Source: Caulobacter sp. Root655 | GTDB lineage: Bacteria > Pseudomonadota > Alphaproteobacteria > Caulobacterales > Caulobacteraceae | Direction: 5' to 3' | Assembly: GCF_001427665.1 (NCBI RefSeq) | Contig: NZ_LMHC01000012.1 | Coordinates: 125,223-189,222, forward strand | DNA length: 64,000 nucleotides | In this document: in pieces, positions 9,188 to 17,747 of the stretch | Position numbering within the stretch: the stretch's first letter is position 1 | Layout: every line of letters begins with the position of its first letter | The notes under the pieces: generated by a model | Told to the model about the DNA's origin: nothing | The model's input: only the letters and a program-made list of their open reading frames with translations | Databases searched by the model: none | Made by a program: the position numbers and the translations under genes

Positions 9188-10627
9188 CTATTCCGCCGCC
9201 TGCTTGGCCGCGTAGCCGAGGATGGCCTTGGTCTCGAGGAACTCGCCGAACGCGTGGTCGCCCCATTCGCGGCCGTTGCCGCTCATCTTGTAGCCGCCGA
9301 ACGGGGCCATCAGGTCGGGTCCGGCGCCGTTGAGGATCACCTGGCCGGCCCGCAGCCTGGAGGCCACGGCCTGCACTTGGCCCGCGTCATTGCCCGAGAC
9401 ATAGGCCGCCAGGCCGTACTCGGTGTCGTTGCCGATCGCGACCGCCTGGTCGACGCCGTCATAGCCGAGGATGGCCAGCACCGGGCCGAAGATCTCTTCC
9501 TTGGCGATGGTCATGGTCGGGGTGACATTGGCGAACACGGTCGGCTTGACGTAGTAGCCGACCTCCAGGCCCTCCGGCTTGCCGGGGCCGCCCGAGACCA
9601 GGGTCGCGCCCTCGTCGACGCCCTTCTGGATCAGGCCCTGGATCTTGTTCCACTGCACTTCCGACACGACGGGGCCCAGCTTGGAATTGCCGTTCGGGTC
9701 GCCCACCGTGTGGGCGTCGGCGGCGGCCTTGGCGATGGCGATCACCTCGTCCATGCGCTTTTGCGGCACCAGCATCCGGGTCGGGGCGTTGCACGACTGG
9801 CCCGAGTTCATCATCACCGAGGCCACGCCGCCGCCAACCGCCTTCTGGTAGTCGGCGTCGTCGAGGATGATGTTGGGGCTCTTGCCGCCCAGTTCCTGGT
9901 GGACGCGCTTGACGGTCGGGGCGGCGTTCTTGGCCACCTCGATGCCGGCCCGGGTCGAGCCGGTGAACGACACCATGTCGACCTCGGGATGCGAACTCAG
10001 CGCGGCGCCGACGGTCGGGCCGTCGCCGTTGACCAGGTTGTAGACGCCGGCCGGCACGCCGGCGGCGGCCAGGATCTCGGTCCAGACCCAGGCCGAGAAC
10101 GGGGCCACTTCCGAGGGCTTGAGCACCATGGTGCAGCCGGTGGCCAGCGCCGGGGCCACCTTGCAGGCGATCTGGTTGATCGGCCAGTTCCACGGGGTGA
10201 TGAAGGCGCAGACGCCGATCGGCTCTTTCACCAGCCGCGTCGTGCCGCGATCCTCCTCGAACTTGTAGTCCTTGAGCACCTGCAGAGCGGTCTGCACATG
10301 AGCGATCCCCATGGCGGCCTGGGCGCGCTGGGCCAGCCACGACGGGGCGCCCATCTCCTCGGTGATGGCCTTGGCCATGTCCTCGAAGCGCTTCTGGTAT
10401 TCGGCGATGATCCGCTCGAGCAGGTCGACGCGCTCTTCGCGGCTGGTCCGGGAGAAGGCGGGGAAGGCCTTGCGGGCGGCGCGAACGGCCAGGTCGACGT
10501 CCTCGACCGTGCCCAGAGTCACCCGGCCGGCGACGGCCTCGGTGGCCGGGTTGATGACGTCGACGGTCTTGGAGCCCTTGGGTTCGGCCCACTGGCCGTC
10601 GATGTAGAACTTCAGGTAGTCGCGCAT
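9188..10627 (-). CDS. NAD(P)-dependent aldehyde dehydrogenase
   Basis: 479 aa, complete ALDH-superfamily enzyme oxidising an aldehyde to its acid. Catalytic residues are visible: N147 (PWNW), K170 (LKPSE), E245 (QELGGK) and nucleophile C279 (SGQSCNA). The nucleotide-binding FTGSTRAG is at 221-228. It is cotranscribed with the feruloyl-CoA-synthase-like gene, which suggests an aromatic aldehyde such as vanillin. The family is broad and betaine or aliphatic aldehydes cannot be excluded. Confidence 0.9.
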   Translation of the reverse strand: MRDYLKFYIDGQWAEPKGSKTVDVINPATEAVAGRVTLGTVEDVDLAVRAARKAFPAFSRTSREERVDLLERIIAEYQKRFEDMAKAITEEMGAPSWLAQRAQAAMGIAHVQTALQVLKDYKFEEDRGTTRLVKEPIGVCAFITPWNWPINQIACKVAPALATGCTMVLKPSEVAPFSAWVWTEILAAAGVPAGVYNLVNGDGPTVGAALSSHPEVDMVSFTGSTRAGIEVAKNAAPTVKRVHQELGGKSPNIILDDADYQKAVGGGVASVMMNSGQSCNAPTRMLVPQKRMDEVIAIAKAAADAHTVGDPNGNSKLGPVVSEVQWNKIQGLIQKGVDEGATLVSGGPGKPEGLEVGYYVKPTVFANVTPTMTIAKEEIFGPVLAILGYDGVDQAVAIGNDTEYGLAAYVSGNDAGQVQAVASRLRAGQVILNGAGPDLMAPFGGYKMSGNGREWGDHAFGEFLETKAILGYAAKQAAE

Positions 10628-10698
10628 GTCGTCATCCTCCTGGCTCGGGCCGCTCTCATCTGGGGAGACGGCGGACCTCGTTCAAACATCCATTTTAA

Positions 10699-10711
10699 TG
10701 ATCGTTGATCA
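10699..10711. promoter_or_regulatory. Possible operator TGATC-GTT-GATCA
   Basis: Short inverted repeat in the AT-richer upstream region of the aldehyde dehydrogenase gene (start at 10627). It could be a repressor site for the operon. It is only 5+5 bp and unconfirmed. Confidence 0.25.
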
Positions 10712-10735
10712 CTAGGGAAGGCGTCATCTGACGAC

Positions 10736-11206
10736 TCACCACATCGGATCGATGTCGGCCCCCTGGAACAGCTCGGCGATCCGCCGGCGATTGCCCGGCG
10801 TGATGTCGTCCGGCAGGGCGTCCGGGGCGAACCAGCCGACCTCGTGAATCTCGCCCTGGGCGCTGGCCGCACAAGGCTCCCAGGTCTCGACGCGATAGAC
10901 CAGCACGTGGTCGCCCTTGTGGTGCGGCTCATTGCTATGGATCGAGACCAGGCGGACCGGGCCCGTCACCCGCACGCCGGCCTCCTCCTGCAATTCGCGA
11001 AACAGGGCCTGCCGGGCGGTCTCGCGCCGCTCGACCCCGCCGCCGGGCAGGTACCAGCCGTTCATGTAGGTGTGCTGCACCATCAGCACCCGGCCCTCTG
11101 CGTCGGTGACGACGCCGCGCACCCCCAGGGTCAGGCCCCGTTTGAGCCGAAAGGCCATGTGGATCAGGGGTCGGAGGGTGGGTTCGATGCGGCGCAGCCA
11201 GAGCAT
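10736..11206 (-). CDS. Nudix hydrolase
   Basis: 156 aa. The Nudix box is complete (residues 56-78): GGVERRETARQALFRELQEE then AGV, matching G-x5-E-x7-RE-U-x-EE-x-G-U, which binds the metal and diphosphate. Nudix enzymes hydrolyse nucleoside diphosphates linked to another group. An N-terminal basic segment (about 1-23) precedes the fold. The substrate cannot be told from sequence. Confidence 0.88.
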   Translation of the reverse strand: MLWLRRIEPTLRPLIHMAFRLKRGLTLGVRGVVTDAEGRVLMVQHTYMNGWYLPGGGVERRETARQALFRELQEEAGVRVTGPVRLVSIHSNEPHHKGDHVLVYRVETWEPCAASAQGEIHEVGWFAPDALPDDITPGNRRRIAELFQGADIDPMW

Positions 11207-11308
11207 GGGCCGACCTTAGCGCGTCCCGCGCGCGTGGCCAGCCTTGCGATCGCGCGCGCGCGCCGCTAAAGCCGCATCATCTTTCAGTCTGACAACGGAC
11301 CCGCGCCC

Positions 11309-11389
11309 ATGCTCGCGATCGGCATCATCGCCATCTTCCTCGGCGTCAACCTCGCCCTCAACAAGTTCGAATTCGGCCGTTTCGACTAA
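11309..11389 (+). CDS. Small membrane protein, 26 codons
   Basis: ATG to TAA ORF encoding MLAIGIIAIFLGVNLALNKF followed by EFGRFD: a single hydrophobic helix and a short charged tail. It ends 4 nt before the SDR start, so the two are probably in one transcript. No strong SD is visible. The composition (one clean transmembrane segment, sensible codon use) argues for a real microprotein. I do not recognise a family. Confidence 0.5.
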   Translation: MLAIGIIAIFLGVNLALNKFEFGRFD

Positions 11390-11393
11390 GTCG

Positions 11394-12149
11394 ATGACGA
11401 TGCGCGGCGCGGCCCTGGTCACCGGCGCCGGTCGCCGGATCGGCCGCGTCCTGGCCCTGGAGGCCGCGCGGGCCGGTTTCGACGTCGCCGTGCACTACCG
11501 CACGGCCAAGCCCGACGCCCAGGCCGTCGCCGACGAGATCGCGGCCCTGGGCCGCCGGGCCGTCATCCTCGACGCCGAACTGACCGACGAGGGCCAGGCC
11601 GCCGGCCTGGTCGCGCGCGCCGCCCAGGCCCTGGGCCCCCTCGGACTGCTGGTCAACAGCGCCTCGACCTTCGAGGACGACCGCCTCGCCACCGCCGACC
11701 GGGCCAGCTGGGACACTCACCTGGACGCCAACCTGCGGGCTCCGATCGTGCTGGCCCAGGCCTTCGCCGCCGCCCTGCCGTCCGACATTCCCGGCCATAT
11801 CATCAATATCGTCGACCAGCGGGTGCTGCGCCCCAACCCGCAATTCTTCAGCTACAGCCTGTCGAAAGCCGCGCTGTGGTGGGCCACCCAGACCATGGCC
11901 CAGGACCTGGCGCCGCGCGTCCGCGTCAACGCCATCGGCCCCGGACCGGTGCTGGCCTCGGTCCATCAGGCCCCAGGCGAATTCGAGCGCGAGGCGGCCG
12001 CCACCCCGCTGCAACGGGCCGTTTCGCTTGAAGAGCTGGCCGCCGCCCTGCGCTACCTCATTGACGCGACCTCGGTCACGGGCCAGATGATCGCGGTCGA
12101 CGCGGGTCAGCATCTGGGCTGGCGCACGCCAGACATCATCGGTTCCTGA
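11394..12149 (+). CDS. SDR family oxidoreductase, pteridine-reductase-like
   Basis: 251 aa Rossmann-fold short-chain dehydrogenase. The N-terminal motif is TGAGRRIG with an Arg pair, as in PTR1/FolM pteridine reductases rather than the usual TGxxxGIG. NSAS and catalytic YSLSK follow, then a C-terminal VTGQMIAVDAGQHL. It is 10 bp upstream of folB, so a role in dihydropteridine (dihydromonapterin/dihydrofolate) reduction is a reasonable inference. The start has ATG-ACG-ATG, so either Met could be used. Confidence 0.8.
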   Translation: MTMRGAALVTGAGRRIGRVLALEAARAGFDVAVHYRTAKPDAQAVADEIAALGRRAVILDAELTDEGQAAGLVARAAQALGPLGLLVNSASTFEDDRLATADRASWDTHLDANLRAPIVLAQAFAAALPSDIPGHIINIVDQRVLRPNPQFFSYSLSKAALWWATQTMAQDLAPRVRVNAIGPGPVLASVHQAPGEFEREAAATPLQRAVSLEELAAALRYLIDATSVTGQMIAVDAGQHLGWRTPDIIGS

Positions 12150-12159
12150 AGGTCTCGCC

Positions 12160-12588
12160 GTGTCCGTCCAGCCCCTGAAAAACGCTCCGAACGAGGTCTC
12201 CGCGCCCATTGGGCCCAGGCCGAACCCCGCCCGGGTGATCGTCACCAAGGTCTTCGTGCGCGGCCTGAAAGTCGAGGCCTGGATCGGCGTCTACGACCAC
12301 GAACACGGCCGCCAGCAGCCCCTGGTCATCGATGTCGAGCTCGACATCGCCGCCAGCCATTGCGAGCAGCTGGGCGACACCGTCAATTACGAGACCATCC
12401 TGCAGGCCGCCCAGGCCATCGCCGCCGAGGGCCATATCGACCTGGTCGAGACCTTCGCCGAGCGCCTGGCCCAGGCGTCGTTCGCCGACAGCCGCGTCAC
12501 CCGCGCCCGGGTGCGGGTCGAAAAGCCCCTGGCCCTGGCCCCTCACGCCGCCGCGGCCGGGGTGGAAATCACCGCCGTCCGGGGGTGA
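12160..12588 (+). CDS. folB: Dihydroneopterin aldolase
   Basis: 142 aa with a GTG start. Family core begins VIVTKVFVRGLKVEAWIGVYDHE; the conserved ERLAQ segment with its preceding VETFAE is present, then VRVEKPLALAPHAAAAGVEI. FolB converts 7,8-dihydroneopterin to 6-hydroxymethyl-dihydropterin and glycolaldehyde in folate synthesis. There is an N-terminal extension of about 25 residues. It follows the pteridine-reductase-like SDR and overlaps the next gene by 4 nt. Confidence 0.9.
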   Translation: MSVQPLKNAPNEVSAPIGPRPNPARVIVTKVFVRGLKVEAWIGVYDHEHGRQQPLVIDVELDIAASHCEQLGDTVNYETILQAAQAIAAEGHIDLVETFAERLAQASFADSRVTRARVRVEKPLALAPHAAAAGVEITAVRG

Positions 12589-13178
12589 CCGCGCCCCCTA
12601 CCCTTGGCTTGGCCTACAGCGCCCGCCTCGCCCCGTTCCAGCCCGAGACGGTGTGGACCCTGGAAGGCGCGGAGCTGGTCGAGCGCCGAGGCCCGCGCGA
12701 ACGACGCTTCCCCTTGAGCGCCCTGACCGCTTTTCGCCTGGCCAAGCCGCGCGAAGGCGGTCGCCGGCGGGTGCTGACCCTGGCGTTCGGCCGCCGCAAG
12801 ACGATCCTGACCGCCCAGAGCTATGTCGGCCCCGGCCGGTTCGAGGACCGGCTGGCCGGCTTCTCGCTGTTCGCCCGCGCGGTGGCCGGCGCGGGCGCCG
12901 ACCTGGCTCCCCCTGGCACGAATGGGGGCGCCCGCTTCGAGCTGGCCGGGGTGATGGCGGCGCGCGAGGGCCTGACCTGGGTCATGGGCCTGCTGGCGTT
13001 CGGCACGGTGGTGATGCTGCTGCTGGCCTTCACCCCCGGCATGACCGGCATGGCCGTCGAGATCGCCGCGCGCATGGCCTTCGTGCTGATCCTGCTGGCC
13101 GCCGTCACCCCGTGGCTGGGACGCGGCGAGGGGCTGGACCCGCACGCGCTGCCGGACGAGCTGCTGCCGCTGATCTAG
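12585..13178 (+). CDS. Hypothetical membrane protein
   Basis: 197 aa from a GTG that overlaps the folB stop (GTGA), which implies translational coupling. The N-terminal half is soluble and basic (about 1-105); the C-terminal half has two hydrophobic segments (about 130-150 and 158-178). I do not recognise a family. Confidence 0.7.
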   Translation: MTAPPTLGLAYSARLAPFQPETVWTLEGAELVERRGPRERRFPLSALTAFRLAKPREGGRRRVLTLAFGRRKTILTAQSYVGPGRFEDRLAGFSLFARAVAGAGADLAPPGTNGGARFELAGVMAAREGLTWVMGLLAFGTVVMLLLAFTPGMTGMAVEIAARMAFVLILLAAVTPWLGRGEGLDPHALPDELLPLI

Positions 13179-13180
13179 CT

Positions 13181-13203
13181 CCTCCCCCGTTTCACGGGGG
13201 AGG
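13181..13203. terminator. GC-rich hairpin after the folB operon
   Basis: CCTCCCCCG (13181-13189), loop TTTCA, then CGGGGGAGG (13195-13203). There is no T-run, so it may be a terminator or a reduced copy of the CTCCCCC-type repeat. Confidence 0.45.
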
Positions 13204-13263
13204 AAAGCCCACCTAACAGCACCTTCATTTGCGTTCGGGGTCGTTTTTAGCGAGCATCGTTCC

Positions 13264-13629
13264 ATGAACCAGACCGATCCCGCCGTTCCGCCCGCCCTGC
13301 AGGACGACAAGACCATGCCGCTGGTGGTCTACGCCCTCTATCTGCTGGGTCTGCTGTCCGTCGGCGCCACCGCCGTGGTCGGGGTGATCCTGGCCTATGT
13401 CAGCAAGGCCGCCGCGCCCGAGTGGATGCAGAGCCACTACGTGTTCCAGATCCGCACCTTCTGGCTGTGGCTGCTGTTCACGGTGATCGGCGGGGTGCTG
13501 AGCGTCGTCGGGATCGGCTTCGTCATTCTGGCCGCCGTCTGGGTGTGGACGGCGGTGCGCTGCATCCTGGGCCTGTCCTGGCTGCTCAAGGGCCAGGCCT
13601 ACCCCACGCCCCGCAACTGGATGATCTGA
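13264..13629 (+). CDS. Small membrane protein, DUF4870-like
   Basis: 121 aa with about three hydrophobic segments. It shares its pattern with the next gene: LPxVVYALYLLG, then an ILAYV loop, SHY-FQIRTFWLW, and a C-terminal ILGLSWLLKGQAYPTPRNWM. The two are tandem paralogues 2 nt apart. This layout resembles the DUF4870/YIP-like small membrane proteins; the function is unknown. Confidence 0.75.
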   Translation: MNQTDPAVPPALQDDKTMPLVVYALYLLGLLSVGATAVVGVILAYVSKAAAPEWMQSHYVFQIRTFWLWLLFTVIGGVLSVVGIGFVILAAVWVWTAVRCILGLSWLLKGQAYPTPRNWMI

Positions 13630-13631
13630 CC

Positions 13632-14033
13632 ATGACCGACGTGACCCAGACCCCGGAGCGGGTCGATGAGGACAAGATCCTGCCGATCGTCGTCTACGCC
13701 CTCTATCTGCTGGGCTTCACCAACGGCCTGACCTTCCTGATCGGGCTGATCGTCGCCTACGTCAATCGCGACGCCGCCGGGCCGATCAACGCCAGCCACT
13801 ACACCTTCGCCATCCGCACCTTCTGGCTGTCGATCTGGTGGTTCCTGGGCGGTCTGGCCCTGATCCTGGTCGGACTGGTCCTGGCGGTGCTGCTGATCGG
13901 CTTTCCGATGATGATCGCCGGCGGCGTCATCCTCAGCCTGATCAGCGTCTGGTTCGTCGTTCGAACGATCCTGGGCCTGGTCTATCTGCTCAGAGGCGAG
14001 GCCTATCCCCGCCCCCTGACCTGGCTGATTTAG
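13632..14033 (+). CDS. Small membrane protein, DUF4870-like paralogue
   Basis: 133 aa, paralogue of the preceding gene (shared YALYLLG, IVAYVN, SHYTFAIRTFWL, ILGLVYLLRGEAYPRPLTW). It has three hydrophobic segments and starts 2 nt after the previous stop, so the two are probably cotranscribed. Function unknown. Confidence 0.78.
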   Translation: MTDVTQTPERVDEDKILPIVVYALYLLGFTNGLTFLIGLIVAYVNRDAAGPINASHYTFAIRTFWLSIWWFLGGLALILVGLVLAVLLIGFPMMIAGGVILSLISVWFVVRTILGLVYLLRGEAYPRPLTWLI

Positions 14034-14170
14034 AGGCGCCACCACGACCTGGCGCCCGTTACGGCGCAGCTTGCGCGCCGGTCTTCCCCTGGCGGTTGAG
14101 ACGGCTCGACGCGGCGGCGGCGCTGGGATCACGTGCCGCTCCTTACGAACGCCGTCATGGAGGGGGCGAC

Positions 14171-15151
14171 ATGATGGCTCGGCTCGTGGGGATCATCCTG
14201 GGGGTGATCCTGGCGACATCGGGGTACGTCATCGCGGGTCTGGGCGTCCTGGGGGGCTGGGCGCAAGACCTCGATCTCGGACCTTTCGAGCCACACCGGC
14301 CGTTCGTGGGCTGGGCGGCGGCGATCACGGGGGCTTTGCTGCTCGTCGCCGCCCTGACCCCACGGCCCCTGAGCCCACGGCCAAGGCGCAAGCCGCGCCG
14401 CAAGACCGTGGTGGTCGACCTGGGCGAACCGCTGGCGACGCCGGTCGTCGTCGCCGAGGCCGCGCCCGAAGCCGAGCCCGTCATGACGCCAGTCGTCCTG
14501 GTCGAACCGGAGCCGACCCCGGTCGCCGTCATGCCGCCGCCGCCCGTCGAGACCTTCGCCGAGCTCCGCGCCAGGCTCATCGAACTCAGCCGCACGCAGA
14601 CCTGGCCCGAGGCCGCGCGGGTGCTGACCCGCTTGCTGCGCGTGGCCGGTGGCGACCGCGAGAAGGCCCTGGCCCACCGCGACCTGGGCGACTTCGCTCG
14701 CGCCCAGGGACGGATGGACGAGGCGGCCGAGGCCTATGAAAGCGCGGTCAGCTACGCCCGCGCCGTCCGCGCCACCCGCCCCTCCACCCTTGGCGACGCC
14801 TCCGTCGACGACCTGCTGGCCGGCGCCCTGGCCGGGGTCGGCGACGTGGCCGAGATCGAGGGCCGGCTGAACGAGGCCCTGTCGGCCTTCGAGGAATCCC
14901 TGGCCTTGCGCCGCTCGCACGGCGGCCGCGAGGCGGCCGACCCCGGCGCGCGGCGGGCCCTGTCGATCACGCTGGAGCGCCTGGCCGACCTGCGCGAGGA
15001 CCGCGGGCATCGGATGCGGGCGCTGGACCTGTATCGCGAGAGCTATGACGTGGCGGCGCGACTGGCGGCGGCCGACCCGGCCCGGTTCGGGGCGGACCTG
15101 GCCTCGACGCGGGCGCGGCTGGTGGAGCTTGAGGCGAAGGTGGCGGGCTGA
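14171..15151 (+). CDS. Membrane-anchored TPR-repeat protein
   Basis: 326 aa. Two N-terminal hydrophobic segments (about 4-27 and 46-66) are followed by a basic stretch, a Pro/Glu/Val-rich linker (about 80-125) and a helical C-terminal region with TPR-like units (AHRDLGDFARAQGRMDEAAE, then EIEGRLNEALSAFEESLALR). TPR domains hold protein complexes; no partner is evident. The start is chosen for the GGAGGGG box 5 nt before the ATG. Confidence 0.75.
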   Translation: MMARLVGIILGVILATSGYVIAGLGVLGGWAQDLDLGPFEPHRPFVGWAAAITGALLLVAALTPRPLSPRPRRKPRRKTVVVDLGEPLATPVVVAEAAPEAEPVMTPVVLVEPEPTPVAVMPPPPVETFAELRARLIELSRTQTWPEAARVLTRLLRVAGGDREKALAHRDLGDFARAQGRMDEAAEAYESAVSYARAVRATRPSTLGDASVDDLLAGALAGVGDVAEIEGRLNEALSAFEESLALRRSHGGREAADPGARRALSITLERLADLREDRGHRMRALDLYRESYDVAARLAAADPARFGADLASTRARLVELEAKVAG

Positions 15152-15155
15152 TTTG

Positions 15156-15326
15156 AACCCTCTCCCGGAGGGGAGAGGGAGGGGCCCAAGCGAAGCTTGG
15201 GAGGGTGAGGGGTGACGCCCTCACCGTTTTCTCCCAGCGCCCTGCCGGCACGCCGGCTGACGCCCAAACCCCTCACCCTCCCACCGCTGCGCGGCGGGCC
15301 CCTCCCTCTCCCTTTGGGAGAGGGTT
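15156..15326. repeat. Composite palindromic repeat, 'CCCTCTCCC' type
   Basis: Left arm CCCTCTCCCGGAGGGGAGAG with GGGAGGGTGAGGGGT; right arm ACCCCTCACCCTCCCACCG and CCCTCTCCCTTTGGGAGAGG. It fills most of the gap between the TPR gene and the ilvE terminator and resembles Caulobacterales intergenic repeats. Confidence 0.85.
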
Positions 15327-15341
15327 CCGCGCTCTGGACAC

Positions 15342-15373
15342 AAAAAATCCCGGAGAGCCAAGCCCTCCGGGAT
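15342..15373 (-). terminator. Rho-independent terminator of ilvE
   Basis: Read on the minus strand: ATCCCGGAG, a 9-nt loop, CTCCGGGAT, then a run of six T. This is a perfect 9-bp stem and the clearest intrinsic terminator in this part of the window. Confidence 0.9.
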
Positions 15374-15387
15374 CATTCAGTTCAGCT

Positions 15388-15413
15388 GGGGACAGGCGCA
15401 TGCGCCTGTCCCC
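15388..15413. repeat. GCATGC-centred palindrome, copy 2
   Basis: Perfect 26-bp palindrome identical in core to copy 1. It lies between the ilvE stop and its terminator, so it is in the 3' UTR of the ilvE mRNA. Confidence 0.9.
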
Positions 15414-15420
15414 GTCAGCC

Positions 15421-16290
15421 TTACGCTTCCACCAGCTCCCGCCGCACCAGACGGGCATAGTCGTCCATCAGCGACAGCGAGATCGCGCCCGGCTTCTCGG
15501 CCACTGGGGTGACCTCGGCGGCGGTGCCGACGATGAAGCACTCGGTGAAGCCGGCCAGCTCTGGCTTCTCGATGTGGCGCTCGACCACCTCGATACCGCG
15601 CTCGCGGGCGATCTGGATTACCGTCTGGCGGGTGATGCCGTTCAGGATGCAGTCCGGGAGCGGGGTGTGCAGCACCCCGTCCTTGACGAAGAACACGTTG
15701 GCGCCGGTCGCCTCGGCGACATAGCCGCGATAGTCGACCATCATCGCGTCGGCATAGCCTTCCTTCTCGGCGGCGTGCTTGGAGATGGTGCAGATCATGT
15801 ACAGCCCGGCGGCCTTGGCGGCGGTCGGGATCGTGTTCGGCGCGGGACGGTCGTACTTGGCCCAGGTCAGGCGGATGCCCTTGGCCTTGGTCGCCGGATC
15901 GAAATAGCTGGGCCAGTCCCACACGGCGATGGCCACGTGGGTCTTGGTCTGCTGGGCCGAGACGCCGATCATCTCGCTGCCGCGCCAGGCGATCGGCCGC
16001 ACATAGCAGTCGGTCAGGCCGTTCTTGGCGGCGGTCGCCTTGCACGCCTCATCGATCTGCTCCACCGTGTAGGGGATCTTGAAATCGAGGATTTCGGCCG
16101 ATTTGAACAGGCGCTCGGTATGCTCGGTCAGCTTGAAGATCTCGCCGCCATACATCCGCTCGCCCTCGAACACCGACGAGGCGTAGTGAAGGCCATGGGT
16201 CAATACGTGCACCTTCGCCTCGCGCCAGGCTACGAACTGGCCGTCCAGCCAGATCCATCCATCGCGATCGTCGAAGGGAACGAGAGACAT
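15421..16290 (-). CDS. ilvE: Branched-chain amino acid aminotransferase
   Basis: 289 aa fold-type IV PLP enzyme. HGLHYASSVFEGER near residue 33, the PLP-lysine region SKHAAEKEGYADAMM, and ATGANVFFVKDGVLHTP with GITRQTVI are all typical of IlvE. It interconverts Leu, Ile and Val with their 2-oxo acids using glutamate. GGAGGTCTT lies upstream of the ATG. It is divergent from the MarR gene and ends at an intrinsic terminator. Confidence 0.92.
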   Translation of the reverse strand: MSLVPFDDRDGWIWLDGQFVAWREAKVHVLTHGLHYASSVFEGERMYGGEIFKLTEHTERLFKSAEILDFKIPYTVEQIDEACKATAAKNGLTDCYVRPIAWRGSEMIGVSAQQTKTHVAIAVWDWPSYFDPATKAKGIRLTWAKYDRPAPNTIPTAAKAAGLYMICTISKHAAEKEGYADAMMVDYRGYVAEATGANVFFVKDGVLHTPLPDCILNGITRQTVIQIARERGIEVVERHIEKPELAGFTECFIVGTAAEVTPVAEKPGAISLSLMDDYARLVRRELVEA

Positions 16291-16370
16291 CGGTCCAAGA
16301 CCTCCTTATTTGGAATCCGGTTCTTAGACGCCCCGCGACGCGGCAGGTCAAATAAAATGGACGCATTCTA

Positions 16371-16889
16371 ATGGCCACGCCTCTTTCCTCGGGCCTTTCG
16401 GCGGGGTCCACCGATCCGCGCCTGATTCTCGGCGAGGAGCAGCTGGACGGCGGGCTGGAGTTGCTGCTGCTGGCCGAGGCGGCGCTGTGGGCGGCGGTCG
16501 ACGCGGCGCTGGAGGCCGAGGGTCCGGGCCTGGGCCGCTCGCACTGGCGCGCCGCCTTCCTGCTGCGCCGCCGGCCCGGCATCGGGGTGCAGGACCTCTC
16601 CAAGCTGACCAGCCTGTCGAAACAGGCGGCCAGCAAGACCCTGACCGACCTGCAACGCCTGGGCCTGGCCGAGAAGGCGGCCGGCGACCTCGACGCCCGC
16701 CGCCGGCCGACCGCCCTGACCGCCGAGGGCGCGGCCTTCGAGGCCCGGGTGTCGGAACGGCTGCGCGGCCTGCTGGGCCGGGCCTATCGCACCGGCGGGC
16801 TGGACGGGGTGGCGGGGAGCCGCCGCATCCTGGCGGCCCTGGCCGGACCACGCCAAGGCGTCGGCCTCAATCGGAGGGACGGACTGTGA
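16371..16889 (+). CDS. MarR family transcriptional regulator
   Basis: 172 aa winged-helix protein. WRAAFLLRRRPGIGVQDLSK, then LTSLSKQAASKTLTDLQRLGL (recognition helix) and DLDARRRPTALTAEG (wing with the DxRxR motif) span residues 58-125. It probably binds DNA as a dimer. The stop overlaps the response-regulator GTG by 4 nt, so the two are translationally coupled. The MarR + OmpR-type regulator pairing recalls petP-petR of Rhodobacter, but orthology is not shown here. Confidence 0.85.
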   Translation: MATPLSSGLSAGSTDPRLILGEEQLDGGLELLLLAEAALWAAVDAALEAEGPGLGRSHWRAAFLLRRRPGIGVQDLSKLTSLSKQAASKTLTDLQRLGLAEKAAGDLDARRRPTALTAEGAAFEARVSERLRGLLGRAYRTGGLDGVAGSRRILAALAGPRQGVGLNRRDGL

Positions 16890-17587
16890 CCCCCGAAGAA
16901 CGCGGCGAGCGCCACCTGCTGGTCGTCGACGACGATGACCGCATCCGCTCGCTCCTGAAGGAGTTCCTCAGCCGCGCCGGCTTCCGGGTCAGCGCCGCGG
17001 CCGACGCCGCCCATGCCGACCGGCTGACCGGGGCCATGGACTTCGACCTGCTGGTGCTGGACGTCATGATGCCCGGCGAGGACGGCTTCGCCTTCACCCG
17101 GCGCCTGCGGGCCAGGGGCGGCGAGGCCGGCAAGACGCCGATCCTGATGCTGACCGCCCGTGACCAGACCGGCGACCGCATCGAGGGGCTGACCCACGGG
17201 GCCGACGACTACCTGGCCAAGCCGTTCGAGCCGCGCGAACTGCTGCTGCGCATCGAGGCCATCCTGCGCCGCACCGCGCCCAAGCCGTCCGGGCCCCGCG
17301 CCCTGAGCCTGGGCGACTGCGCCTTCGAGCCGGAGCGCGGCGAACTGACCCGCAACGGCGAGCCGATCCGCCTGACCGAGGCCGAGGTCGCCCTGCTGCG
17401 CCGCCTGGCCAAGGTCGCCCACGCGCCGGTCGACCGCCTGGAACTGGCCCGCGACACCGTCGACGCCACCGGCCGCGCCGTCGACGTCCAGGTTACCCGC
17501 CTGCGCCGCAAGATCGAGCCGGACCCCAAGAACCCGAGGTACCTGCAGACGGTGCGCGGGATCGGCTATCGGTTGGCGCCGGATTGA
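16886..17587 (+). CDS. OmpR-family response regulator
   Basis: 233 aa from a GTG inside the MarR stop. Receiver domain (about 10-125): acidic VVDDDDR, phosphoacceptor Asp in LLVLDVMMPGEDG, Thr in MLTARD and Lys in YLAKPF. A winged-helix DNA-binding domain follows (about 140-233), with VDVQVTRLRRKIE and the closing TVRGIGYRL. Its likely partner is the histidine kinase at 17748. Confidence 0.93.
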   Translation: MTPEERGERHLLVVDDDDRIRSLLKEFLSRAGFRVSAAADAAHADRLTGAMDFDLLVLDVMMPGEDGFAFTRRLRARGGEAGKTPILMLTARDQTGDRIEGLTHGADDYLAKPFEPRELLLRIEAILRRTAPKPSGPRALSLGDCAFEPERGELTRNGEPIRLTEAEVALLRRLAKVAHAPVDRLELARDTVDATGRAVDVQVTRLRRKIEPDPKNPRYLQTVRGIGYRLAPD

Positions 17588-17611
17588 TGGTGTTGGTGGC
17601 TGACGACCACG

Positions 17612-17744
17612 GGTCCTCCCCCTATGGGGAGGTGTCGCCGCAGGCGCCGGAGGGGGGAGCTTGCGCCATCGGCCGGATATTTCCCGGCATCCCACCCCTC
17701 CCCCCACCGGCCCTTCGGGCCGCCTCCCCCAGAGGGGGAGGACC
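17612..17744. repeat. Palindromic repeat, 'CTCCCCCT' family, copy A
   Basis: Left end GGTCCTCCCCCTATGGGGAG, right end CTCCCCCAGAGGGGGAGGAC, inverted with an inner GCCGGAGGGGGGAG / CTCCCCCCACCGG pair. It fills the gap between the response regulator and the kinase, and its right end supplies the GGAGG that serves as the kinase RBS. Confidence 0.9.
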
Positions 17745-17747
17745 TAG

